Below are positions 1 to 9,324 of a DNA stretch of 64,000 nt, one piece after another. Both the position numbers and the translations under genes were made by a program. Positions within the stretch are counted from its first letter, which is position 1; each line of letters begins with the position of its first letter. The stretch is from positions 954,242-1,018,241 of the forward strand of contig NZ_KL448323.1 in NCBI RefSeq assembly GCF_000709345.1, given 5' to 3'. A model generated the notes under the pieces. The model had not been told where the DNA came from, ran no database searches, and worked only from the letters and a program-made list of their open reading frames with translations. This stretch comes from Polaromonas glacialis (lineage in GTDB: Bacteria > Pseudomonadota > Gammaproteobacteria > Burkholderiales > Burkholderiaceae_C).

Positions 1-54
1 TGCAATAAGCGAAAGAGGCCGTTTTTATCAATAATTTACAACGTCGTGGCACGT

Positions 55-786
55 TTACAGCACCTTGCTCAGGAAGCGGCGCGTCCGGTCTTGCTGCGGC
101 GTGTCGAAAATTGCCGCTGGCGTTCCCTCCTCAACGATCACGCCTTCATCGATGAACACCACCCGGTCGGCCACCTGGCGGGCAAAGCCCATTTCATGCG
201 TCACCACCACCATCGTCATGCCTTCCTCGGCCAGGGCCTGCATGACCGCCAGCACTTCACCGACCATCTCGGGGTCCAGCGCGGACGTGGGCTCGTCGAA
301 CAGCATGATGCGCGGCTGCATCGCCAGCGCCCGGGCAATCGCCACCCGCTGCTGCTGACCGCCGGACAACTGGCTGGGGTAGGCATTGATCTTCTCCAGC
401 AGCCCGACTTTTTCCAGCAGCTCGCAGGCGCGAACCCGCGCCTGGGCATGCGTCAGGCCGCGAACCTTGGACGGCGCCAGGGTGATGTTTTCCAGCACGG
501 TCTTGTGCGGGAACAGGTTGAAGCGCTGAAACACCATGCCGATTTCGGAACGCAGCGCATCGACATCGGTCTTGGGTTCATGCACCGACACGCCATGCAC
601 CAGCACCTCGCCGCCCGAGGCATCCTCCAGGCCATTGAGGCAGCGAAGAAACGTACTTTTGCCCGAGCCCGACGGGCCGATCACGCACACCACCTCGGTC
701 GCCTTGATGGCGCAGTCAATGCCGCGCAATACGGCCAGTTTGCCAAACAGCTTGGTCAACCCCTTAACGCGAATCACCTCGTCCAT
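55..786 (-). CDS. Polar amino-acid ABC transporter ATP-binding subunit (GlnQ/HisP type)
   Basis: This 243-residue protein is the cytoplasmic ATPase that powers import of a polar amino acid or related solute. Visible motifs are Walker [10 protein letters not shown] at about residues 37-45, the Q-loop glutamine near 87, the signature LSGGQQQ at 140-146, Walker B IMLFDEPT at about 160-167 and the switch histidine in VTHE near 197. Length and motif spacing are normal for the family. A GGAGG box sits six bases before the ATG. Its start overlaps the permease gene by 23 bp, so the two are translated together. No periplasmic binding protein is present nearby, so the substrate cannot be assigned. Confidence 0.93.
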   Translation of the reverse strand: MDEVIRVKGLTKLFGKLAVLRGIDCAIKATEVVCVIGPSGSGKSTFLRCLNGLEDASGGEVLVHGVSVHEPKTDVDALRSEIGMVFQRFNLFPHKTVLENITLAPSKVRGLTHAQARVRACELLEKVGLLEKINAYPSQLSGGQQQRVAIARALAMQPRIMLFDEPTSALDPEMVGEVLAVMQALAEEGMTMVVVTHEMGFARQVADRVVFIDEGVIVEEGTPAAIFDTPQQDRTRRFLSKVL

Positions 787-1531
787 AACGTGCCTCCAGT
801 CGTTTCACGCCATAGGCCAGGCCCAGCGTCAGTACCCAATACATGAGCGAAATCGTGAGATACGGTTCCCAGTAGCGCGAATAGGCGCCCGCCACGGTAC
901 GCGCCGCATAGGCCAGCTCGGCCAGGCCAATGGCCGAGATCAGCGAGGAGTCCTTGAGCAGCGAAATCGCGTTGTTGCCCAACGGCGGCAGCATCCGGCG
1001 AAAAGCCTGCGGCAGCACGATGTGGTACATCGTCCGGGGAAACGACATGCCCAGCGAACGCGAAGCCTCGACCTGGCCCTTGTCAATCGACTGGATGCCG
1101 GCGCGGAAAATCTCGGAAATGTAGGCACCCGAATTGAGCGTGAGTGCGACCACGCCGGACAGGAAGGCGCCATAGTTCTGCTTCAGGTCGCGTGCCGATT
1201 CGCCAGCAATGAGCAGGCCGTCCGTCGGATTGATGAACAGCGGCAGCAAGGCAAAGTGGATCAGCAAGATCTGCACGAACAGCGGCGTGCCCCGGAAGAA
1301 GCTGACATACACCGCCGCCGGCCACTGCAGCAGGTATTTGCACAATTGCCTGGCCGGTGCATGGCGCGCTTCGGCCACGCGCGCCAGGCCAACGGCCAGG
1401 CCCAGCGCAGTGCCCTGCACGATGCAGATCAGCGTGACGGCAATGGTCATTTGCAGACCGCGCCAGAACAGGCCGGCGTATTGGGAAATGATGTCGGCGC
1501 GAAACCAGCCGAACCAGAGAACTTGCTCCAT
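764..1531 (-). CDS. Polar amino-acid ABC transporter permease (HisM/GlnP type)
   Basis: This 255-residue inner-membrane permease belongs to the HisMQ/GlnP group. It has an N-terminal hydrophobic segment (about residues 20-45), further helices around 75-95 and 120-140, and a cytoplasmic EAA loop reading [20 protein letters not shown] near residues 155-175, which is the contact site for the ATPase. It is the first gene of a two-gene minus-strand unit and its 3' end overlaps the ATPase start. The usual second permease and binding protein are not in the window upstream, where an opposite-strand gene lies. Confidence 0.9.
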   Translation of the reverse strand: MEQVLWFGWFRADIISQYAGLFWRGLQMTIAVTLICIVQGTALGLAVGLARVAEARHAPARQLCKYLLQWPAAVYVSFFRGTPLFVQILLIHFALLPLFINPTDGLLIAGESARDLKQNYGAFLSGVVALTLNSGAYISEIFRAGIQSIDKGQVEASRSLGMSFPRTMYHIVLPQAFRRMLPPLGNNAISLLKDSSLISAIGLAELAYAARTVAGAYSRYWEPYLTISLMYWVLTLGLAYGVKRLEARYGRGDSR

Positions 1532-1921
1532 GGCTAATCTGGCCGGTGTTCAGCGAACGCGCAGCACGTGTGCCGCGATGTCTGTGCCATTCCTGCGTTC
1601 CACCCGCAAGTGCTTGCCAGGTGCCATCCAGGGGTTGCCGGCAACAGCCGAAATTCTGTACGAAAGGTTCATGATGGGCTTGAATGGGTAAAAGTAAAAG
1701 TTGGCGGGCAGTGGGCGATGCGCGAAATCACGGCATTCGCTGAAAATTCCGCAAGCCATGTTAACGCGTGCAAGCGCCATGCCAGGCCATGAATCCGGTT
1801 GCCGTTCGCCGCCATCTCGTTCATGATGCGGAATAGTTTTATTCCAGCCTTGACGCTGGAACGTGTCCAGGTGTCGGCAACCCGCTGACCAGGCACAGAG
1901 CGCAACCCAGGGGAAGTTATC
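1532..1921. other. Intergenic region between divergent genes
   Basis: This 390-base stretch separates the minus-strand permease from the plus-strand DUF2726-like gene and must hold both promoters. Short open frames on both strands lack coding character and a ribosome-binding site. I see no RNA gene, hairpin terminator or repeat in it. Confidence 0.5.
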
Positions 1922-2572
1922 TTGAGTGAATGGCCAGTCATTTTGTCGGTTGTGAGTTTGCTGGTCGGGATGCTGTCGGGCGCCGGGCTATGGGCCGTTT
2001 GGCTGGACAGGCGAAAGGCCGGCAACAAGCTGGCTTTTCCGTTGCCGGGCTTGTGGCCTTTGAGGGGCAGACCGATTGTCAGCAGCCAGGAACAGGAAAT
2101 ATGGCATTCACTGAAAGACGGTTTTCATGACCATGCGGTCATGGTGAAAGTCCCCATCCTGCGCTTCACCCAATTGCACGAACCGTCAATGTCGAAGTTG
2201 GCAAGCAATGCCGCCACCCAGAATGACTGGTGGCTTAAAAGCGAGCAATGGCTGGAAATGCTCGGCGGGCTTTACGCGACCTTCACCATCTGCACCCTGA
2301 ACGGCAAGGTCGTCGGTTGCGTGGATGTGCTCGGCAAGCACGAAGGCAGCAAGGCCAGCAGCGAACTGAAAGAGGCAATACTGCGCGATTGCGGCATTAC
2401 CTACATCGTGACAAGTGCTTTCAACCTGCCCGACGCCAGCACGCTGCGTGAATTGTTTCTGGGAGAACTGCCCGACGAGCCTGTCGATCAGCAGGAAACC
2501 CGTGGCGGCGACAGCGATTTTCATACCGACATGGCTGCCTTTGCCAGCCAACAGGGCAAACTGGTTGGCTGA
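1922..2572 (+). CDS. DUF2726-like membrane-anchored protein
   Basis: This 216-residue protein starts at a TTG preceded by a GGGGAA box. Residues about 5-27 form one hydrophobic segment followed by basic residues, consistent with an N-terminal membrane anchor and a cytoplasmic body. The body has the layout of DUF2726 proteins: a segment like EQEIWHSLKDGF, a central strand region ending GKVVGCVDVLGK, then a K-E-A-I-L segment and GITYIVTSAF, resembling the last strand of the nuclease-like core of that family. The match was judged by eye and is moderate. It is convergent with msbA. No function is assigned. Confidence 0.6.
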   Translation: MSEWPVILSVVSLLVGMLSGAGLWAVWLDRRKAGNKLAFPLPGLWPLRGRPIVSSQEQEIWHSLKDGFHDHAVMVKVPILRFTQLHEPSMSKLASNAATQNDWWLKSEQWLEMLGGLYATFTICTLNGKVVGCVDVLGKHEGSKASSELKEAILRDCGITYIVTSAFNLPDASTLRELFLGELPDEPVDQQETRGGDSDFHTDMAAFASQQGKLVG

Positions 2573-2644
2573 TCTGGCCCGGATTGCACTCCTGGCGGCT
2601 GCGGGTTTCAGACTTCAATGCGCCATCGGCCACGCTGGAACCAT

Positions 2645-4414
2645 TCACGAGGATTGAAAACCCAGCCGGTAAAGATGGGCAAAAGCACCATTCATGGCCA
2701 GCAATTTTTTGTGCGTGCCCGACTCGATGATCCGCCCTGCGTCCATCATGATGATGCGGTCAGCATTCTGGATGGTTGACAGGCGGTGCGCAATGACCAG
2801 CGAGGTACGCCCCGTGGTCAGCCGCCGGATGGCTTCCTGCACGGCAATTTCCGATTCGGTGTCCAGTGCCGAGGTGGCTTCATCAAGAATCAGAATCGGC
2901 GCGTCCTTGTAGAGCGCGCGCGCAATGGCCAGCCGCTGGCGCTGGCCTCCTGACAACTGCATTGCATTGTGGCCCAGGACAGTGTTCAGGCCTTCGGGTA
3001 GTCCGGCCAGCAAGGACGCCAGGTTGGCGGCTTCGAGGCAGTCCCTGACCCGGGCCGCATCGACCGGCTGCCCCAGGGCCACGTTGTCGGCAATGCTGCT
3101 GTTGAGCATCACCACATGCTGGCTGACCATCGCAAACTGCGAGCGCAGGCACGCCAGGTCCCAACTGCGAATCTCCTCGCCGTCCAAGGTGATGCGGCCC
3201 TCCGTCATTTCGATAAAACGGGGCAGCAGGTTCACCAGAGTGGTCTTGCCGGAACCTGAAGCCCCGACGATGGCAAGCGTTTCTCCGGCAGCAATTGACA
3301 GACTGAATCCCTGAAGCACAGGCACCGCATCGGCCTTGTAGGCAACGCCGACACCTGAAAATTCAATGTCGCCAACGGCCCTTGTCTTGACAAAATGGCC
3401 GCTGGTTTCGTCAGGGGTCAATTCCATGAGGTCCAGGCCGCGCTCGACAGCCGCAAGCCCACGGGTGATGGGGGTGGCGGCGTCCGACAGGCTTTTGATG
3501 GGGGCGATCAGCAGCAGCATGGCGGTGACAAACGCCACGAAACCGCCCACTGTCGTCGTGTTTTCGGCGCTTTGCATCAGCGCAATCGAAATCACGGCCG
3601 AAAGCGCCATGGCGGCAAGCACCTGGGTGATGGCACTCATGCCGGCATAGGCCGCAGTTGATTTCATCGACAGGCCGCGCAGCGAATGGCTCAGATTGTC
3701 AAACCGCGTGGCCTGGGACGCCTGGGCGCCATGCAGGCGAACATCTCGGTGCGCCATGACATTTTCTTCCACCACATAGGCCAGGCTGTCGGTGGCTGTC
3801 TGACTCTCTTTGGTCAGGCGATACAGGCGTTTGGACAGGACCTGAATGACCAGGGCTACCGCTGGAAACAGAAAACCGACGATCAGCGTGAGTTTCCAGT
3901 TCAGGTAGACCAGGTAGCTGATGAGCGCCAGCAGCGTAAGCACGTCCCGTGCCAGCCGCATGACCGCATTGATCAGCGCTGACGAGCCATTGAACACTTC
4001 ATACACGACCGTGTTGGCAATCATGCTGGAGCTTTGGTCGGAAAACAGGCTTAGCCGGGCGCTGAGCAGTTTGCCAAACATGGCTTTGCGCAGTTCGAGC
4101 AAACCATCGTTGGTTACTTTTGCCAATGCAAACTGCGCCAGAAATCCCGACAGTCCCCGGATGATGAACAGCAGCATCAGCGTGACGGGTACCAGCCAGA
4201 GATTCAGGTCATCCTGCTGGAAGCCCCGATCCAGCAAGGGTTTGAGCAAGGCGGGCACAAAAGGCTCGGTCGCCGAGGCGACGATGGTGGAGCCAATGGC
4301 CAGCGCCCAACCTGCCTGCGAGCCGCTGAAATAGGGCCACACGCGCGCCAGCCTGCGCAACAGTGTTTGTTTTTGGGGTGAAGCCACGATTTTTTTTGGA
4401 GGGGGCTTGGTCAC
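2645..4414 (-). CDS. msbA: Lipid A export ATP-binding/permease protein MsbA
   Basis: This 589-residue half-transporter flips lipid A-core across the inner membrane. The N-terminal half (about residues 35-330) has six predicted membrane segments. The C-terminal nucleotide-binding domain shows Walker A GASGSGKTT near residue 385, signature LSGGQRQR near 487, Walker B ILILDEATSALD near 507 and the switch histidine in IAHRLSTI near 542. The product is full length. Its start overlaps the stop of the upstream O-antigen ligase-like gene by 4 bp, so both lie in one lipopolysaccharide operon. A generic lipid exporter is the alternative, but the neighbours favour MsbA. Confidence 0.92.
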   Translation of the reverse strand: MTKPPPKKIVASPQKQTLLRRLARVWPYFSGSQAGWALAIGSTIVASATEPFVPALLKPLLDRGFQQDDLNLWLVPVTLMLLFIIRGLSGFLAQFALAKVTNDGLLELRKAMFGKLLSARLSLFSDQSSSMIANTVVYEVFNGSSALINAVMRLARDVLTLLALISYLVYLNWKLTLIVGFLFPAVALVIQVLSKRLYRLTKESQTATDSLAYVVEENVMAHRDVRLHGAQASQATRFDNLSHSLRGLSMKSTAAYAGMSAITQVLAAMALSAVISIALMQSAENTTTVGGFVAFVTAMLLLIAPIKSLSDAATPITRGLAAVERGLDLMELTPDETSGHFVKTRAVGDIEFSGVGVAYKADAVPVLQGFSLSIAAGETLAIVGASGSGKTTLVNLLPRFIEMTEGRITLDGEEIRSWDLACLRSQFAMVSQHVVMLNSSIADNVALGQPVDAARVRDCLEAANLASLLAGLPEGLNTVLGHNAMQLSGGQRQRLAIARALYKDAPILILDEATSALDTESEIAVQEAIRRLTTGRTSLVIAHRLSTIQNADRIIMMDAGRIIESGTHKKLLAMNGAFAHLYRLGFQSS

Positions 4415-5667
4415 GCAGGCTGCTTGTAAGAAGGGTGGGCATTAGGCTCAGGCAGGCTTTGACGACCCAGGGCCAGCAGCAAGCCGATCAGGATGCAAAA
4501 AAAATCTCCTATCTGCGCATCGTAGACAGAAGAGTTGAAAAGGCAGGCGACCGCCAATGCAAGGAGGGTTGATTGTGCTGCGCGCGCATATGGCGTCGCC
4601 ATCTTCAGCGTGTCTCGCCACATGGAAAAAAGCAAGGCTGCAAAAAGAAGAATGCCTGGAATCCCGAGTTGTACGCCCCACAGAAGGAATTCCTGATGCG
4701 GGTTGCCGTTGCCGGCAATATCGATGTGAGCAGGATCTTTTTCACGTTGCAGCCGGTTGAACTGGGTGCTCCAGCTTCCTACGCCTGACCCTGCCACCGG
4801 ATGTTCGCCGATGGCTTGTAGCGCCGTGTTCCACAAGTCAAGCCTTATTCCGGATGATGTATTGGCCTTGTGCTGGGCAGAGTAGGCGGACACTTCTGTT
4901 TGAACTAGGGTCAGCCTGTCCCGAACCTTGCTGGATGCAAAAAACAAGCCGACGGCAAGCAGGAATGGCAGCAAGACAACAAGGGATCGGTATTTTTTTG
5001 GCAGCTCCCACATGATGGCAATCGATATGAGCACAATCGAAATCACATGGGCGCTGCGGCCCATCAGAACAAAAAAGACGTTGGCGAGCGCCAAAACCGC
5101 AACAAAAATCGCCAGTTCTCGGCCGAACCGCCCGGGAACGAGTTCGCGAAAATGCCAGCACAGTGCCGCAAAGACCGAACTTATGATGCCCTGGTCAAGA
5201 TAGCTTGAAAAGACTGCGTATTGGGTCAATGCCATCTGGGAAGTGGCCCAAGGCACCGGCAGGTGCGCGAACAGCATCCAGGAACTTGCCAGCAGGAATG
5301 TTTGTGCCGCGGCAAACGCGCCCAGGGCATAAATTGCCTCGCGCCGGTCGCGGATGGTAATCAGCAAAAGAACCACCATCAGCAGTTTGCCGTACTTGAC
5401 CAGCGAGCCTAGAGCATCATCTTGCGGCGCCACGGTCCATAAAAGACTGAATGCAAATGCAGCCAGGGCAATCATGACTGCAGTCGGAGTGCTCATGCCC
5501 TTTAACAGCTGGTCTGACGTTGGAGCACGTCTTGCAAAAAGCACGACGGTTGCTCCAAGAATTACCAGCAAAAGCTTCGAAATGCTGATGAGAACCATCG
5601 ACAATCCGACGGAAGCTGCTGCCAGGCAAATGACTGCAAGCCGGAAATTGATCGTGTTTTTTAACAA
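4411..5667 (-). CDS. O-antigen ligase / Wzy_C-family polytopic membrane protein
   Basis: This 418-residue protein is almost entirely hydrophobic, with about ten to twelve predicted membrane helices. A large periplasmic loop (about residues 245-325) carries the family pattern GSGVGSWSTQF followed by a polar stretch and NPHQEFLLWGVQLG, the conserved H-x-E region of Wzy_C proteins. Such proteins join O-antigen to lipid A-core (WaaL) or polymerise O-units (Wzy). The 4-bp overlap with msbA and the divergent core glycosyltransferases favour ligase, but sequence alone does not separate the two roles. Confidence 0.82.
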   Translation of the reverse strand: MLKNTINFRLAVICLAAASVGLSMVLISISKLLLVILGATVVLFARRAPTSDQLLKGMSTPTAVMIALAAFAFSLLWTVAPQDDALGSLVKYGKLLMVVLLLITIRDRREAIYALGAFAAAQTFLLASSWMLFAHLPVPWATSQMALTQYAVFSSYLDQGIISSVFAALCWHFRELVPGRFGRELAIFVAVLALANVFFVLMGRSAHVISIVLISIAIMWELPKKYRSLVVLLPFLLAVGLFFASSKVRDRLTLVQTEVSAYSAQHKANTSSGIRLDLWNTALQAIGEHPVAGSGVGSWSTQFNRLQREKDPAHIDIAGNGNPHQEFLLWGVQLGIPGILLFAALLFSMWRDTLKMATPYARAAQSTLLALAVACLFNSSVYDAQIGDFFCILIGLLLALGRQSLPEPNAHPSYKQPA

Positions 5668-5821
5668 ATTAGGTTCGGGGCCGAAGGGGATTTGCCCGCA
5701 TTATCGGTGATTCCGTTTGCCTTTCCGCAAAGCGAATTTGGTGGACGGTCTGCTATGCTTTGCACCCATCAGCTGACTGCCCAAGTCCCTGAACTGCCGT
5801 GGAGATGAACTAAAAAGGTAT

Positions 5822-6595
5822 TTGTTGACAAGCTTGTCGGTCATCGTGATTACAAAGAATGAAGCCCATAACATCGAGGCCTGTTTGCGCTCGGTTCACT
5901 TTGCTGATCAGATCGTCGTTCTCGATTCCGGCAGCATGGATGAAACGGTCCAACTAGCCCGAAAACTGGGTGCCGAGGTCATCGTCAACAGCCAATGGCT
6001 GGGATTTGGCGTTCAAAAAAACCGTGCACTGGCACTTGCCAGTTCCGACTGGGTACTGTCCATTGATGCCGACGAGCGCTTGAGCGTCGAACTCCAGGCC
6101 GAAATCCAGGAAGTCCTTGCGCATCCGGTGGCCGATGCCTATTGCTTTCCGAGGCTATCGAGTTATTGCGGCCAATACATTCATCATTCAGGCTGGTACC
6201 CCGACCCTGTCACACGACTCTTCCGGCGTGGTGCCGCCCGGTTTTCAGATGACATCATCCATGAAAAACTTGTCGTCAAAGGGCAAGTCAGCCCGTTGGG
6301 CAACCGCTTGCTGCATGAGAGCTTTCCAGACTTTGAAACGGTCCTGGACAAGGTTGATCGCTATTCGAGTGCCGGCGCCGAGCGCCTGTTGAGCATGGGC
6401 AAGTCGTCGTCATTTCCCAAGGCGCTGGGTCATGGCTTGTGGGCATTCATCCGAACCTATTTTTTGCAGAGGGGATTTCTGGATGGCTGGATGGGCCTTG
6501 CGCTGGCCATCTCCAATGCCGAAGGAACTTATTACAGGTACTTGAAGCTGTGGCTGCTGTTGCTTGATCGGAAGGCATCGTCTCCGTCGTCATGA
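5822..6595 (+). CDS. LPS core glycosyltransferase, GT2 family (WaaE/KdtX-like)
   Basis: This 257-residue cytoplasmic enzyme has a GT-A fold. It begins LSVIVITKNEAHNIEACL, the nucleotide-sugar binding strand, and has the metal-binding D-x-D in LSIDADERLS near residue 85. The overall pattern, including DQIVVLDSGSMDET and the WLGFGVQKNRAL segment, matches the WaaE/KdtX beta-glucosyltransferase group acting on the inner core. The start is a TTG. The stop overlaps the next glycosyltransferase by ATGA. The gene is divergent from msbA and the ligase, so the 150-bp gap at 5668-5821 should hold both promoters. Confidence 0.85.
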   Translation: MLTSLSVIVITKNEAHNIEACLRSVHFADQIVVLDSGSMDETVQLARKLGAEVIVNSQWLGFGVQKNRALALASSDWVLSIDADERLSVELQAEIQEVLAHPVADAYCFPRLSSYCGQYIHHSGWYPDPVTRLFRRGAARFSDDIIHEKLVVKGQVSPLGNRLLHESFPDFETVLDKVDRYSSAGAERLLSMGKSSSFPKALGHGLWAFIRTYFLQRGFLDGWMGLALAISNAEGTYYRYLKLWLLLLDRKASSPSS

Positions 6596-7437
6596 AAATC
6601 AGCTTCATTGTTCTGACCTATAACCGTACAGACGCATTGCTGGCGGTTTTACGCTCCCTGTCCCGGCAGTGCAACCAGCACCATCAGGTCATCATTGCAG
6701 ACGATGGGTCGCGACAGGAACAGGTGCAGATGCTGCTGGAGCGCTGTCCCATGTTTCAATGTCCGGTCCTGCATGTATGGCATCCGGATGTCGGTTTTAC
6801 CATCGCACGCTCCCGAAACCTGGCAGCCAACCATGCCACAGGCGAGTATCTGGTTTTCCTTGACGGCGATTGCATTCCGAATCGTGCCTTTGTGGCACAA
6901 CACGAGCGTATTGCCGAGACCGGCCATTTTGTCAACGGCAGCCGGGTGCTTTTGAACCAGCGCCTGACTACCAACGTGATCAATAAGGCGCTTGATTTGA
7001 CCAGTCAGTCCGCGTATTTCTGGCTGCGTGCAAGGCTGCGCGGAGATTGCAACAAACTATTGCATCTGCTGGGCTGGCCAAGAAATTTATTCCGCGTAAA
7101 AAAGACTTTTGAGTGGCGTGGAATCCGCGGTTGCAACCTTGGCGTATGGAAGAAGGATTTCCTGAATGTCAATGGATTTGACGAGTCGTTTGAAGGCTGG
7201 GGCCACGAAGATGCTGATTTTGTACTGCGGCTTAGCCATCTTGGGATACGAAGGAAAAATGGATTCCTGGCGACCGAGGTCTTTCACCTTTGGCATCCAG
7301 AAAGCAAGCGCGACAGTGAGTCGGCCAATAAAAACCGCGTCATTTCGCGTATGAACACCAATCTAATCTTTGCCGAAAAAGGTTTTCGGGAACTTGACAC
7401 GTCGGCATTCGTCAAATTGACTCAATTACATTCATAA
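6592..7437 (+). CDS. GT2-family glycosyltransferase with galactosyltransferase-like C-terminal domain
   Basis: This 281-residue protein opens with KISFIVLTYNRTDAL, a GT2 nucleotide-binding strand, and has LVFLDGDCIPNR near residue 90 as the metal/sugar site. The C-terminal third contains RGCNLGVWKKDFLNVNGFDE and EGWGHEDADFVLRL, the G-W-G-x-E-D motif of the Glyco_transf_7C acceptor/catalytic domain, then VFHLWHP. That combination is common in surface-polysaccharide and lipopolysaccharide transferases. The donor and acceptor are unknown. It is translationally coupled to the upstream WaaE-like gene and ends 11 bp before tolB, so it appears to share a transcript with the tol genes. Confidence 0.85.
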   Translation: MKISFIVLTYNRTDALLAVLRSLSRQCNQHHQVIIADDGSRQEQVQMLLERCPMFQCPVLHVWHPDVGFTIARSRNLAANHATGEYLVFLDGDCIPNRAFVAQHERIAETGHFVNGSRVLLNQRLTTNVINKALDLTSQSAYFWLRARLRGDCNKLLHLLGWPRNLFRVKKTFEWRGIRGCNLGVWKKDFLNVNGFDESFEGWGHEDADFVLRLSHLGIRRKNGFLATEVFHLWHPESKRDSESANKNRVISRMNTNLIFAEKGFRELDTSAFVKLTQLHS

Positions 7438-7448
7438 GAACCAGATCT

Positions 7449-8738
7449 ATGAGCATTACACCCTCCTTAAACCGCCGAACTGTTTTCGGTCTGTTGGCAG
7501 CAGGCACATTCTTACCATTGCCGGCGTTCGCCCAGTTTCGTGTGGAAGTCTCGGGTGTGGGCACGACCCAGCTGCCAATTGTCATCGCTCCCTTCAGGGG
7601 CGAAGCGCAATCGCCTCAAAAAATTGGCGGCATTGTCAAAGCCGATCTGGAGCGTAGCGGCATGTTTCGCGGCGTTGATGCCGCAGGCGTCGTGGCAGAC
7701 GAGACTACCCGCCCTGATCTGGCAAGCTGGCGCCAAAAGGGCGCCGATGCCATGGTCACTGGCAGCGTTTCACCGCTAGCCGACGGGCGATTTGAAGTTC
7801 GCCTCCGCTTGTGGGATGTCGTTCGCGAGCAGGATCTGGGCGGTCAAAGCTATACCGTCGCTAAATCCGATCTGCGGCTTTCGGCGCATCGTGTTTCTGA
7901 TTTTGTGTATGAAAAACTGACCGGTGAAAAAGGCATCTTTTCAACGCGGATTGCCTATGTGACCAAGTCAGGCCAGCGCTACACGCTATGGGTCGCGGAT
8001 TCCGATGGCGAAAGTGCGCAGTCAGCCCTTGCAAGTCCCGAGCCGATCATTTCCCCGGCCTGGTCGCCCAACGGCGCCCAGCTCGCCTATGTGTCTTTCG
8101 AGTCTCGCAAGCCAGTGATTTACTCTCACGAGGTCGCTACCGGAAGGCGTCGCCTGCTGGCGAACTTTCGCGGCTCCAACAGCGCCCCTGCATGGTCACC
8201 TGACGGCAGCCAGCTGGTCGCCACACTCAGCCAGGCAGGCGGCTCGCAAATTTACGCCTTGGGCCTCAATGGCGGCGACCCCAAGCGCTTGACCCAGACA
8301 TCAAGCATTGACACCGAACCTGCATTTTCTCCCGATGGACGTACGATCTACTTCGTCAGCGACCGGGGTGGCTCTCCGCAGATTTACCGCATGAACCCTG
8401 CCGGCGGCAATGCCGATCGTGTCACGTTTACTGGCAACTACAACATCTCGCCCGCCCTCAGTCCTGACGGTCGATGGATGGCATTTATCTCAAGAATTGG
8501 CGGCGGGTTCAAACTGCATGTCATGGAACTCTCGAGCGGAACGACCACGGCCATCACGGATACCTCCGCAGACGAAAGTCCGAGCTTTGCGCCGAACAGC
8601 CGGTTGATTGTTTATGCAACGCAGCAACAGGGCAAAGAGGCGCTAATGACCACGACGCTTGACGGCAAGATCAAAGCGCGTTTGTCAGGCGCAGGCGGCG
8701 ATATCCGCGAGCCGGACTGGGGACCTTTCCAGCGATAG
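7449..8738 (+). CDS. tolB: Tol-Pal system periplasmic beta-propeller protein TolB
   Basis: TolB is the periplasmic component linking TolA and Pal during outer-membrane constriction. This 429-residue protein has an N-terminal signal sequence (about residues 1-29) ending in PAFA before QFRVEV, then the TolB N-terminal domain, then repeated blades with the recurring SPDG/SPNG and IY or YVS pattern (for example PAWSPNGAQLAYVSF and PAFSPDGRTIYFVSDR). The signal contains paired arginines followed by TVFGLL, a possible Tat-type signal. tolQ, tolR and tolA are absent upstream, where two glycosyltransferases sit instead. pal and cpoB follow directly. Confidence 0.96.
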   Translation: MSITPSLNRRTVFGLLAAGTFLPLPAFAQFRVEVSGVGTTQLPIVIAPFRGEAQSPQKIGGIVKADLERSGMFRGVDAAGVVADETTRPDLASWRQKGADAMVTGSVSPLADGRFEVRLRLWDVVREQDLGGQSYTVAKSDLRLSAHRVSDFVYEKLTGEKGIFSTRIAYVTKSGQRYTLWVADSDGESAQSALASPEPIISPAWSPNGAQLAYVSFESRKPVIYSHEVATGRRRLLANFRGSNSAPAWSPDGSQLVATLSQAGGSQIYALGLNGGDPKRLTQTSSIDTEPAFSPDGRTIYFVSDRGGSPQIYRMNPAGGNADRVTFTGNYNISPALSPDGRWMAFISRIGGGFKLHVMELSSGTTTAITDTSADESPSFAPNSRLIVYATQQQGKEALMTTTLDGKIKARLSGAGGDIREPDWGPFQR

Positions 8739-8778
8739 GCAATAATTCTGGATCTATTTTGTTTAGCAGAGGTAATCA

Positions 8779-9318
8779 ATGAAGCGCTTTTTCTCTTCCA
8801 TCATTTCGTATCTTGTCCTGGCAACCGCACTGGCGGCTTGTGGCTCCAATGTCAAACTGCAGGACGTTCCAGTCGAAGACAGATCCGCCAGTTCGTCGCA
8901 GGCCGATGCGGATGCCGCAGCGGCTGCGGCCAGGGGCGTTGCACCCGTGCAGATTGGCGCTTCGGATTCCTCGGCTGCGGGTCCGGTGAATACTGCGAAG
9001 ATCATTTACTTTGATTTCGACAGTTTTGTGGTCAAGCCTGAATTCCAGAGCGTTATCGAAGCGCACGCAAGATACCTGACCGCCAACAAGTCCCGCCGCA
9101 TGGCTATTGAGGGACATACCGACGAAAGCGGTGGCAGGGAGTACAACCTGGCCTTGGGACAAAAGCGTGCCGAAGCCGTGCGTCGTGCGCTCGGTTTGCT
9201 GGGTGTTACCGATTCTCAGGTTGAAGCGGTCAGTTTCGGCAAGGAAAAGCCTGCTGTTGCCGGATTCGATCAGGAATCAATGGCACGAAATCGCCGTGCT
9301 GAACTCAACTATCGCTAA
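8779..9318 (+). CDS. pal: Peptidoglycan-associated lipoprotein Pal
   Basis: This 179-residue outer-membrane lipoprotein tethers the outer membrane to peptidoglycan. The signal peptide ends in the lipobox LAAC near residue 21, with a linker rich in Ala, Ser and Asp to about residue 70. The OmpA-like domain follows, with IYFDFDSFVVKPEF, the peptidoglycan-binding region EGHTDESGGREYNLALGQKR and the terminal MARNRRAELNY, which carries the conserved basic residues. Length is typical. It lies 40 bp after tolB. Confidence 0.96.
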   Translation: MKRFFSSIISYLVLATALAACGSNVKLQDVPVEDRSASSSQADADAAAAAARGVAPVQIGASDSSAAGPVNTAKIIYFDFDSFVVKPEFQSVIEAHARYLTANKSRRMAIEGHTDESGGREYNLALGQKRAEAVRRALGLLGVTDSQVEAVSFGKEKPAVAGFDQESMARNRRAELNYR

Positions 9319-9324
9319 TCAGGC